DNA of 64,000 bases from NCBI GenBank assembly GCA_963678705.1, contig OY783221.1, positions 1,178,001 through 1,242,000 of the forward strand. Reading direction: 5' to 3'. The DNA is from Panorpa germanica (lineage: Eukaryota; Arthropoda; Insecta; Mecoptera; Panorpidae). A program made the position numbers and the translations under genes. Positions 12,401 through 24,400 of the stretch are shown one piece after another (the first letter of the stretch is position 1; every line of letters begins with the position of its first letter). The notes below the pieces were generated by a model. That model made no database searches, was not told the origin of the DNA, and worked only from the letters and a program-made list of their open reading frames with translations.

Positions 12401-15400
12401 GTTTAGGTAAAATACTAAATTACAAAGTAAAAAATTACATAATTGTACATATTCCACAGCCTGTTCTTATAAGAAAAGTAGAGAAAATCTTTTATAACGG
12501 ACGACTTATTTTTAGCTATAAAACAAACATAACTCTTAAACATAGTATAAATCTTTTTAAGCGAAAAATAACAACCACAATAACAATTCTTTAGGAAATT
12601 CAAAAGTTTTTAATCTAAGAATAAGTTAAAAAGTTTTGCTGAATTGTTCACAAGTTTACCAGACGGATTATTCACAACTATAAAAGTATACGTCCGCGTT
12701 TGTTTGTAGTGGTATGGTCGTTTGCGAATGGCAAACCTCAGTGAGTCCGAGTCCGCAGGTCCAAGACACCAGCAGTTCGTGTTGAGCCCAGCTGAGTGGC
12801 CCAGATTAAATTCACCGTGAAATTGAGATTGAACTGGAAATACCGGAGATGCCAAAAAGTTTTTACTTCTGTTTTAATGGTGATAAAAATTATTTCTAAA
12901 CCGATCGAAGAAAAAGTATAAGCGCTCATAAAAATTTATTGTCATTTTTTTTAAAATTTGAATGAATAAACTACAAGGTAAGGTATAATCCAGCTAGAGA
13001 AGCGGTCAAAAAAGAGCATTGTGTCACAGAAATTCCAGTTCAATGAATATTAACAATACTAGGTCAAAAAATCTACGGATCTATACAATTTAACGTCGAA
13101 TCAAACATTTATAGGTTAGAAGACACTCAGGCATACTTCCGAGTTGTTTCATATACTTTATTATGTATGTTTTATTACCGGAAATGCAATTCTTAGCGTT
13201 TAACACGTTGTGTATCACTTCCACTACAGACAATTAGCATACCTAAGATAACATGCAGCAATTATGACAAACTGTTCTGCCACGTCACTAGTCTCTGGCT
13301 CTTGCTGTATCATTTGCATTTGCATTCTGAGTTCGCTTGGAATATTAACTTGTTTTTATTCGTACAGAGTGAAATCTTGTAAATAGGTATAATAAACATA
13401 AATAACATATCAAATATTTAATTATTTCTTGTTGATTGGTAGTTTTTTAAGATTATTAATGACAAAGTTTGAGTGTGAAAATTTTCTAAAACATCAGTAA
13501 CTGGATTCTCTGACTTTATGTCGATTTAACAGAATAACTTTGAAGTTACGCAATATTTTTAGGCCAGTTATTTAACTTTCTACATATTTTCAATATTGTA
13601 TTTCATTTAAAATATTATTGAAAAAGAATTTCTTTTTAGTTAAATTACCTGTTTTATTATAAATTTAAATGAAAAGAAATTTACATTTTAATAGTTATTA
13701 CTAAACCGGTGATGCCATTATTTTTAGAGAAGAGATTTTAGTCGATATATGTAGTCTTAACTAATTAGTATAAGTATTTAATAACATTTAGTTCCTTAGT
13801 TTACAGTATTCTAAATAATATTTCGTTAAACAAAACTGCTGATTTTTTGAATGCCATCTTTTATCAATATTACGAACTAATAGGTTTGTGATCCCGATTG
13901 CCGTTGATTTGAAAAAGGTTTCTTAACTGTGTTTCGCATATTACTGCATAAAAATAACCTCTACATTATTTATGTTTTTTAATCCCCGTTGCTTTATTAA
14001 TTACTTATAGAAATCAATCGATTATACCTACTATATAGACGTGCGAGTGATTACAATACGTTGCTTTAATAATTTAGAAGATAATATAAAGTGATGATTA
14101 TAAAGATGATTCAGCAGTAATTGTGGTAATTAAATACAGCGTTTTCCAATCTAGGGGTCGTGACCCCTTTCATATTAATAGGTAATGTAACGTGTAACAT
14201 ATTCAGCCCAAGGTTGAAGTCATTTTAAAATTATATTGTTAATTATTAATACAATGCGTACGAGAAAAAAAAAGACAGTGTGTACCAATAGAAGCTGACT
14301 GTTTTGTTTTCAATATAAATCGTAAAGTACTGAATTTTTTTCTGATTTTCTTTGTTTATCGTGAAGTTAATAGTTGGGAAATATTTATGGAATATACAGT
14401 CCATCAAATAATTGTCTTTGCATATCCGATAGATGGTCATTTGTTTAGTCAAGTTTTCCATGACTTAAATCGAACATGGCGGAAGTAAAATTTAATAATC
14501 ATAGTGACACTTTGTGTGGGCGTATTTTGTGTTATAATTACTTTGCTCTTGAAAATGACAGCTTATTTACCACTTCAAAGAAGCGCATAAATTACGAAAT
14601 ATTTATAAAGAGTTAGACAAGTTTTTAATAACCTGCGAATCCCCAAAACACTTAAGACTCTCTCTCTCTCTCTAATTATAATTCGTATCCTCCATCTCAT
14701 CATCTTTAAGATCAATACCGGTATTTGCTTTGGAGATTTCCATTATCTTATCTCATTTTAATATAACAAAGTTCAGACGAAGTAATCAAACGAACGGAGT
14801 CTTCTGGAATACAGATTGAACGTTAAATCTCTTCTAAAATCCATAGAGATCTTATTCCGAGCGAGTGATCTTAAATTCAGGATCTCGATACCGATACCCG
14901 CATCTCGCATCCTCTGATGGAGACGGCGGTACTTCTTTTCTTGATCCTCGTTGGATTAGGGCAGGTTATCCGGGGGTCTGAAGTACCACAAACCCCGACC
15001 TCGATGAGCATTTCAATATACTCGTAAATCCAATATAAATGAGACTTCGTCTATAATCTATACTATTGACATATGATTAAATGAAGATTTTAACGTTTAT
15101 AAGGAACTAATCTTGATGCATTGAAGCATTAAAGGATATTGGAACAGGGTGAAGTATCAACACAAAATTAATTGCATCGCTCGAAATAACTGACCATCGA
15201 TTTAATTGTGCTCTCTGATGGAAACACGCAAAGTTTTTGTTTTTTAAATTTAGGTTCTTGATTTATGCAAGATTATTATATGTTACATATTAATTTAATA
15301 TTTATTTAATGACATAATTATGTTAAACCTCGGTAAATAATTTAACGCAACGTTTGTTAAATCTTACGTTAAATAACACACCAGTTCTCCGTTTGGAGGG

Positions 15401-18400
15401 TATTGTTAATTCTCATATTTTTAAATCATTTGTAAGAAATAAATCGTAAATTAAGTCTGATGTTGCAAATCCGGAAGGTGTTGTACTAACAAAAATTGGT
15501 AAATTTATAAACAAAGTATTTCATTAGGTAAAATATTAATTACAAAATTCATTACGCACCTATAAAAATAAACAATTGGCCATTAAATTGCAAATTAATA
15601 CAATTAAAAAGCGAGTTTATGTATAGCGGTTAAAATAATAGCAATAAATGGAGATTGTAACATTAAAGTTTTGTAAGAATGTAATTCTTTTAAAGGGGCT
15701 AAGAAAAGCAATGAATAAATCAATCAACAGTATGCATTACATTCCAGTAAACTCGTGTTAGGTCAAGAATATATCTCGAATGTTTTTAAATCGATTGAAA
15801 CGTTTTTATATGATGTTTAGATAAAAAAAAACATTTCAGTAAATAATGTTAAACTGTAAATTACAGTGGAATCACACAGATTAATTGCATTTACCTTTTC
15901 TCTTTTAAAATTCGTGCGATCATATTTTAAGTATTAAATAAAATTATTATTTTATTTTTAGTGACAGTTTTGTTTACAAAAATTTATAATGGTAAAAGTA
16001 ATACATTAAAAAATTAATCTTATTGTGACACATCATCAATAAAAACGGCTTTCAAATTAAATAAATGTGTGTATGTCCAGTTGGAGCTCGACGTCTTAAT
16101 GTTTGCATAAATTAAATAGAAATAAAATGAGAAAAACTACGTGTTGAAATCTATACAAGTACAGGGTGATTCAAATAAGACAAATACTCATTTGTTAGTG
16201 CTATTAAATATGGGTCAGAGTGTAATCGTAATGAATTTATCGTAGTAATGAATGTGCAAGGAAGACATGCAGCAACAGCTCAGTTTTTAGCGTACACCTT
16301 TCCTCCATCCTTCCTTCCTTTTTATATTTGATATGATAAATCATAGACGCATATGCTTCTCTCACATTGGAACCGTATACACGGGTATCTTTACCGCACG
16401 ACTATATCTCTCCTTTTCTAATGCCGTGAATCCGAAAAGGATGGACGAACACAAGCGTGTGCATACGATTTTAATGTGAAACAAAACTAGAACTTTGTTT
16501 TGTTATGTCTTATGATCCATACACTTTTAAACTATTTACTTTCAACTAATTAATTCCACAGATTGTATAGTAGTTACTAATTTAAAAGTTGTTTCTGTTT
16601 TAATGCCTTACGAGTGCTTGTCTGCCATGCACAGTTTGGACACCAGGTCTTCCACCTGGTGATACCATTTCAACTTTTTGTAATACTTTTTTTTATTTTT
16701 TTTTTTTTTTTTTTTTATTTTACAACATACATAATTTACAATCTGTCCTCGAAGAACAATAATTAAATTTTGGGAATATATATAAATAAAAATGACATGC
16801 GAGCTTGCCATCCATCGATGACTCACCCTTTGACTTAACCTATTACAATAATATTTCGTACATATGGAACCTATTCTACACCATATTTGGTAGGTCAATT
16901 GGATTTTTACGTTTCAGTCGTCTAATCGGTTTATGCTGGAAAAGTTGTACAACTGATTCATTTGGATGAACTTCTAATCTTTTTACGTATTTCTTGCTGC
17001 TATCCTTAATTGCACTTCTTATATATGGAACCCCTAGATCTTGATGTGTTAACCAGTTTGGAACGAATCGCGGTACGTTAAGGATTTGCTTTAACAGTTT
17101 ATTTTGAAACCTTTGTAGAATCTCTATATTAGAATTGCTGGCACTGCCCCATAGCTCTATCCCATATGTCCATATTGGCTTCAGTATGACCTTGTACAAC
17201 AGTAGTTTATTACTGATGGATAACTGAGACTTCCAGCCCAAGAGCCAGTACATATCTCTTCTTTTACCTTCTAACTGCAACCGTTTCTTCCAGATATGCG
17301 TTCTCCATGTTAGACGTCTGTCCAAGTGGATACCTAAGTATTTTACTGTCTCTGCCTGTGGAAGTTGTAAATTATTTAGTGTGACTGGGGGGCAAGAATT
17401 CTTCCTTAGTGTGAAAGTTACGTGAACTGATTTAGTTTCGTTTACTTTTATTCTCCAATCTTTTAACCAATTCTGAATCTGTAGTAGATGTTTCTGCAGT
17501 TTTGCGGAAGCAATGACGGAGTCTTCATGAAGTGCCAGAATTGCGGTATCATCAGCGTAGGTTGCTACTGTTGTTTCACGCATGGTAGGAAGGTCAGAGG
17601 TAAATAATAAATATAGTACTGGTCCGAGAACACTACCTTGAGGAACGCCCGATTCAATGTCACGTATCGTTGATTTTTCATTCTGATATTTTATCATAAA
17701 CTTTCTGTTTGTGATATAAGACTTTAATATCTGGAAAAAGTCATTTGGCAGTGCAGTTTTTAGTTTAAACAGTAGTCCAGGATGCCATACCTTGTCAAAC
17801 GCTTGGCTGATATCAAGAAAAACCGCTGAGCAATACTTCTTCTCCTGTAGTGCTGAATTTATAGTGCAGGCTACTCGATGTACTTGTTCAGTTGTAGCAT
17901 GCTGTTGTCTAAAGCCAAACTGATGTGTTGGAATTAGTTTGCTATTTTCGAAAATAATCTTCAGTCTTTTAAGAATAAGTTTTTCAAAAAGTTTTGACAC
18001 TACCGGAAGAAGACTTATGGGTCTGTATGACGATACCTCTTTTGCGTCTTTACCTGGTTTTGGAATAAGTATTATTTCTGCAGTTTTCCACTTAAGCGGA
18101 AATGTCTTCAATCTTAGAATTGCGTTGAATAAAATAGTGAGGTATCTCATTCCTTTCGCCGGTAACTCCTTCAGAATTTTTCCGTTTATCTTGTCAATAC
18201 CTGGTGCTTTTTTGGTTTTTATATTATACTTTACTAGGTTTTGTATTTCCTTGACTCTTATACGTTTTATAGGTTCACTTGACTGCGATGGGACTCTTAG
18301 AAATTCATGTATGTTTTGTTCTTCATCTTCACTGCGGGTTGGAGGAAATGGTTTAAAAACTTGTTCGAAGTAATCAGCGAAAATTGTGACTTTCTCACTG

Positions 18401-21400
18401 TTGGTTCTAGCCCATTTACCATCTGGCGTTTTGATAGGCGGAATATAAGTTGTAGGCTGCTTAAGCCGCTTGGTTGCTTTCCACAGTGAATAGTTAGTAG
18501 TTTCTGTAGCTGTTAAATTACTTAAATAATTTTGCAGTGATTTCTCTTTCATGTCTTCTAGCATACATTTAAGTTCCCTACATGCACGGTTGAATTTTGT
18601 TTTTTCGCATGGGAGCCTGGTGTTTTGCCATGATCTTCTCAACTTTCTCTTTTCAGCAATTTTCTTCTTTAACTGTGGGGGGCATCCATTTACTCGGTTG
18701 AAGACACTATCTGGAGGTGTGGCTTCTTCGGTGGCTTCTCTTATCACATTATTGAAGAGATTAACTCCTTGATTAAGGTCCTCTTCTGATTTGAGTGAGA
18801 TGTGACAATTAAGTTTAGCATTTATTAAGTTTCGGAATAAACTCCAGTCTGTGTACTTGTTGGGTGCTGTGAAGAGGGGTACTTTATACATCATTTGGGT
18901 GATATATGTGACGATGACTGGTGAGTGGTCAGATGAGAGATCCAGGCTTGACTCAGCTTTGAGGTAATTAGAGGAAATTCCTTTTACTACGCAAAAATCG
19001 ATTAGATCAGGAGTTTTTGCCATATCCGTTGGCCAGTACGTCGGTTCACCACTTGAAAGGGTTGTAAAACCATGTGTTTTAACGCATTTATACAGTTCAT
19101 TTCCCTTAGGATTTGTAAGTCTTGATCCCCATTCGGGGTGCTTTGCGTTAAAATCCCCTCCTGATATGAAACGTGGACCTAGTGTATTGTAATAAGAGTA
19201 GAACTGTTCAGACTTTATGTTGTGTTTCGGTGGACAGTATACTGCGGAGATAGTTAAATGTCTGTTCAGCTCGCTTATTACAATACTTGTTGCTTGCAGG
19301 AAGTCTTGGCGATATTCATTAATTTCATGGTGTTGTATAGAAGACTTAATGATGATAGCTGTTCCTCCATGCGCTTTATTGTCCGGATGTTTAGTGTCAT
19401 ATATTCTATAGTTTGGAACCTTCATATAGCTTTTAGTGGTAAAGTGCGTTTCAGAAACTAGCAAAATGTCAATGTTTTGGTTTAGAAGAAAGGAAATTAC
19501 TTCTTGGCTGTGTTTAGCAAGACCATTGGCGTTCCAGAGTGCGATTCTTAGGGACGTGAAGAGATTGGCAAGCGTGAGACTAAGGTTGTGATGAGATTGA
19601 GCATTGTACTCATTTGTTCCACCAGACTTTTCATCATAACTTTTAGTTCGGCGATGTCATTTGACTGCACGTTCGATTCACTATGATTTTGTTGCACTTG
19701 TTCAGATTGGGTTTTCACTGTTTGGTTACTAACCACCTGTGCAAAGGAGGTACCTGACTGGACTTGGCGTGATGGTAATGGGGCAACAGTTTCTGAAAAT
19801 CTGGGTCTAAGTGGAGGAAATTTGCGCTCTACGATTTGCCTATAAACATCGCATCCTTTGTAGTTGGCTGTGTGATTGTTATTGCAGAGAACACATTTAA
19901 CTTTTTCGTTTAATTTGTTCTTCCAGTCACACTGGCTGGTATGGTGATCGCCTGCGCATTTAACACATCTTGCGTTTCGGTAACAGTAGGTTTTGGTGTG
20001 ACCATATCTTTGGCATTTTGTGCATTGCGGTACCTCCCTTTTGAATTTTGGTGGTTCAATTTTAATTTTACTATTTAGTAGGAATTCCAGGTCAAAGATG
20101 TCTTTGTTGTTAGGCTTTTGTTCTAATTCTACAAAGAACAATGGTAAAGGAATTTTAGTGGTCCTTTGTTTGATGTTGCTTATTCGAATGACCTTGTGCC
20201 CATAGTTTTCTAATTCTTTCTTTATGTCCGATTCATCCGTGGAGTGATGTAGGTGTCTTACCACCACTTTATAGCTTTTGTCCATTTTTTGTTGGTATGT
20301 GTGGAACTCGGTGTTCCTATCCTTTAGGAGTGTCACTATTCTTTGGTATGTTTCAATATCCTGGAGCTGCAGCTTTACTTGCGATCCTCCGATCAACTTA
20401 CTTTGATAGGCGTTTTTGGCGTGCGTGTCTAGCAGGCTAGTGAGAGGTTTGATGTCGTTGACTCCATATATAAACAGTGGTGGTGGTTTGTGTTCTGCGA
20501 CTTTAACTTCTTCTGATGCATTAGCATCGGAGAGTTCGTCGAACCTATTCGCTAATGGTATTGGGTTTAACCAGTAATCCCCTAGTGTTTTTTGCCTCAC
20601 ATTCCTTGGTGCATCTGGACTGTCTCTTTTTTACTTCCTATTGTTTGAAACGTTTTGCCAAACGTCCCGCGGATTTTTTATCTCTTCATGCTTTTCTTGG
20701 ATGGTTCCCATCGTATCTTGTATAGCATCCGCCATACTTTCTAGTGAGCTACTCTTCTTGTCACTAACACATGGCTTTTGTTGGATGGTTTTGTTAGGTG
20801 AACGCATCATGTTTGGCATTCTTGGTCAGTGCAACAACTGTTAATTAGTGGTCACACCGACCTCACTAGACCATTTTATTTTGATGATTTATAGATTTAT
20901 TATTATTTTTTTTTTTTTTTTTTTAGAGAAATATCTTAAATTAAATAGATAATTTAATAATATAAAATATTTAACACACACTATAATTTTAAAAATTTTT
21001 TAATATTTTTATCTTATTGTCATAAGAATCTATTATTCATAACGAACAATAGTTGTTAAAAATTATTAAGATAATTATTGAATATTTGATCAATGAAGAA
21101 AAAACGTCCGCACTGCTTCAATATCTCAATAGAACTGACTTTTTTTTTTTTTTTATGACATTTCAATTTTAGTCGAAGTCACTGATTTTTTATTGACTTT
21201 CTTTAAAATATGTTTACTTCGTCGTTGTAAGATGTATTTAGAGGAGACTCTAAATTGATCTAAGGAACGTTGTAAAACTAATAATAACTGTTGACATAAC
21301 CTTGAAAAAATCTTGAATAAGAAAAACTATATTCCAAATTTCTAGGTACAAAAATAAATTATAAAAACACTATCCAATAATTATGTGAAATGAAGAAAGA

Positions 21401-24400
21401 CATAAACGACATAAAATATATTCCAGTAATGTGAAGAAAATGTAGAAAACATTAGTTATAAATAAATTAAGTAAAATATTTATATGAGATTATTTTATGT
21501 AAATAGGGTTATGTTTAATTCAAATAGAGTATGTAAAAAGAAATTTAGAAGGTTGAAATAAAACTATTGTTGAATATATTAACGCAGCTGGAATAAAAGA
21601 TAATCTAAAAGTGCAAATGAAATTAAGAATCTAGCGGCCTGGCCTTATTTTCATTAGTTTCTAAAACTATCAAAGAATTTATAATTAATTAGAATTAGCG
21701 AAGATAGTGTTCGTTCACGTATTGTGAAACTGCAAATACATCAGACGTAATACGAGGAAGAAAATTGGTTTTGTTTTCTAATTGGCATTGGATTTGAATT
21801 TTGAAATAGAGGTGGAAAGTCTACAGAGGTTTCTTCCTAGTAAACAATTTGGTGAAGTGTACTGTTTTATGACGTTTCTATCACTATTGCACTTCAATTA
21901 TAGTTCGCATCAACTTTCATCTTCATTTGTATTCCGAGAGGTGGATGGATTCGCCATTTGTAGCCCTTAAAGTAGACATTTCATAAGAACGATTGTGAGA
22001 AACTGAACTGTAAATGAACTCATCGTCAATATGATGGCAAAGTGACTCCAAAATGTTTACTGGGTTATTTCTTCCATTGCTATCTTGTCTTACAATACAT
22101 ATACCTATGTTGGCTGCGATGGTCAAGGCAAACTTCGAGCCCAACACATCAACCATCAAAACAAGACCAAATTATTTGAATTTGTTTTCATTGAACTGAC
22201 ACATTACGATTTAAACAATATTACAAACTTAATTGTTTAGAACTCAGTTTTCAACTTCTGTCAACAAATCATAGGATACCAGCTTCCGTGTCTACGCAAT
22301 CCACCTCCAACGTTTCTCCCACATCCACATATGTTATGTGGGTCAGAACCAGATGTTGTAAAACACGCCAAACATTTTAGGAAAGGTAAAAAAAAAGGGT
22401 CACGGAGTTGATTCGGGTTATGTAGGAACAGTGGAATGGTCAGTGGTCTGAGCGATGTGACAGCATCCCAAACGGAGAGATAAAAACAGAGAGAGTGGGG
22501 GTAGAGATATACTTTATGTGATAAAACATAATATATTGCATTCCAATCGCAGTAACGTAAACGGAGCTAGTCGTATATCTTGCTAATGCGTGAAATAAAG
22601 ATTAGGAACGGATGACCATTTGCTGGTGTAATCAAAAACGTCTTGTGCACGTGATAGCAGAACACAGGACCGTTAGAACCTTAGGAAAATGTGAGACAAC
22701 ACTAATAACAGACATTTGCAGGACCGTACGTAACATCAGCGAAAAGACAAATGCCATGCTTTTCTATATATAGCTTGTGCACACGGAAAAACAGCAGTGA
22801 TGTCGCTTTTTTTAGGTTAAACTTCACTTATGCCATAATTGAACAAGGTATATTGTATAAAATAAATCATTCAAACAACAAGAGAATGCAGATTAGTTTT
22901 CTACATGAGAAACAATCTCTGCAATGTTCTATTACCTATTAAACTGACAGCTAATGTCTCTGGGTGCACCTTTAAGATGTTACCTAACCTCACATTTCTC
23001 TAGTTTCTATGAACTATGTTATGATGTATGATCATTATTAGAAGAATGATAAATAGATGTTTTAAATATGTTTGTAACACATATACATATTTAATCATTA
23101 CGTGTTAATAATTGCAAACATAACAATCATAATATTTATATAACATAGATGCAGTTATGCTATCAGATTTAGCATTCCGGTTGTCCCAGATTCATTGTAC
23201 ATTAATGCATTGCATATATTATATCTATTGTACTATACGATTGCCTACTATAAATGCATGCTGCATAATAAAGGCCGAAGTATATAATGAGAGTCAGTGT
23301 ATATTTGTTTTGAAGAATTTTAAGCGGTTTACGCGTTTTCAAAGTGCGATTTTAGCTGAGAATATTATCTAAAACAAATTTACATTTCATGAGTGTACTA
23401 AAACAGATTCAGGTAGTATTCAACTTTTGTATGAATACGCAAATACTAAACAACTAAAATCGCCACGTGAAAACCCCGCTTTAATTACTTATTATAGTTC
23501 AAATTACGAGAGTTCGGCGGTAACTCATAATTAAGACAAGTTGTGGGGTATAAACTGCCGATATAACTAAAAAGCACTGTCTCACTTATTTTTCTATAAT
23601 GTATATAGAAACAAATAAGATAAAATTCATTATCGTATTACAGATTTATACCGTTTTTATAACCTCTTTTAAGTATAAGTCGCCTCTGATCTATCGTGAT
23701 TTAGACTATAATTTAAATTTCTACTTTTTGCATTGACGCCAAATTTTGTTCTATCTAGTCAAACTCTCGCTTGTACTATATACTACATCAAATCTTTGCA
23801 TTTACATCTAAACATTTAATGATATATACACAAATGGTAGAAAATTTGAGTCCTCTAACAGATTGATATAAGTATTCTTATTTTACGACCTACTGGTAAG
23901 GAGAAATTGCAAGAAACTTGGTTTCCGCCGGTATTTTTTTAAGATAGAACGATTGGTAATTCTTCTCCGTCTTTCATCTTAATACTCTATTTTAATAGAA
24001 AGACTAATAAGAGATTATTCGCCAACAGTAACAAAAACATTAGGACATCTATTTGAATATAACTCAGCTCTTGTAAGTTGTTAAACTAATATATCTTATT
24101 TGCATTCTCCATTTCTTTTAGCCCATAACCTGCTCTTGATCGATCTGATTGTTTTACATCATTTATAGTGTTACGTAAATAAACCTACATCGCTATTATA
24201 TAACTATCCACTGCTCCTATTTATAAATTATGCAACACATGTTATAATAATAATAATATACGAACGTTTCTCCCCGTTGCGAGACAACGAGTGTGAATTA
24301 TGTGTGTTTGTAGTAGAAAGAGAAGTAAGACACTTTATTGGGGCGTGGACTCTGGGGTACGCTGCGTTTTACTAAAGACGTATGTAATTAATAATTCACA

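Larger units (their letters stand above)
10156..16683 (-). other. Intron DNA left of the Jockey element
   Basis: Part of the 29-kb intron. Apart from the MITE at 12.1 kb, I see a (CT)n run at 14660-14674 and two GC-richer patches (about 12690-12860 and 14860-15010) whose origin I could not identify. A hairpin-forming sequence lies at 16641-16661. No exon of the host gene was found. Confidence 0.45.
16684..20872 (-). mobile_element. Jockey-clade non-LTR retrotransposon, nearly full length
   Basis: A 4.2-kb minus-strand element with ORF1 (gag-like, CCHC knuckles), ORF2 (endonuclease plus reverse transcriptase), a short 3' UTR containing GGACAGATTGTAA, and an A-rich tail at 16684-16722. The 5' limit is set at GGTCTAGTGAGGTCGGTGTG, which looks like the downstream promoter type of start of Jockey elements, but it is uncertain. 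A further A tract just upstream (plus-strand T run about 20906-20924) suggests insertion into or beside another A-tailed repeat. I found no clear target-site duplication. Damage is light: one stop codon in ORF1 and no ATG for ORF2, so it is recent but probably inactive. Confidence 0.92.

Noticed and set aside
12610..12929. Two overlapping minus-strand open frames in a GC-richer patch
   Set aside because: No recognisable motif, no plausible splice phase with the host gene, and the two frames conflict. The patch may be old transposon sequence.
16608..16898. Minus-strand open frame with a lysine run
   Set aside because: The lysines come from the poly(A) tract of the retrotransposon; it spans the element's 3' end and flank.
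17939..20844. Several plus-strand open frames across the retrotransposon
   Set aside because: They are antisense shadows of ORF1 and ORF2.
21923..22159. Minus-strand open frame beginning MMVDVLGSKFALTIAANIG
   Set aside because: Most of it lies inside a MITE copy with inverted ends; the frame is broken in the other copies, so I do not treat it as a gene.
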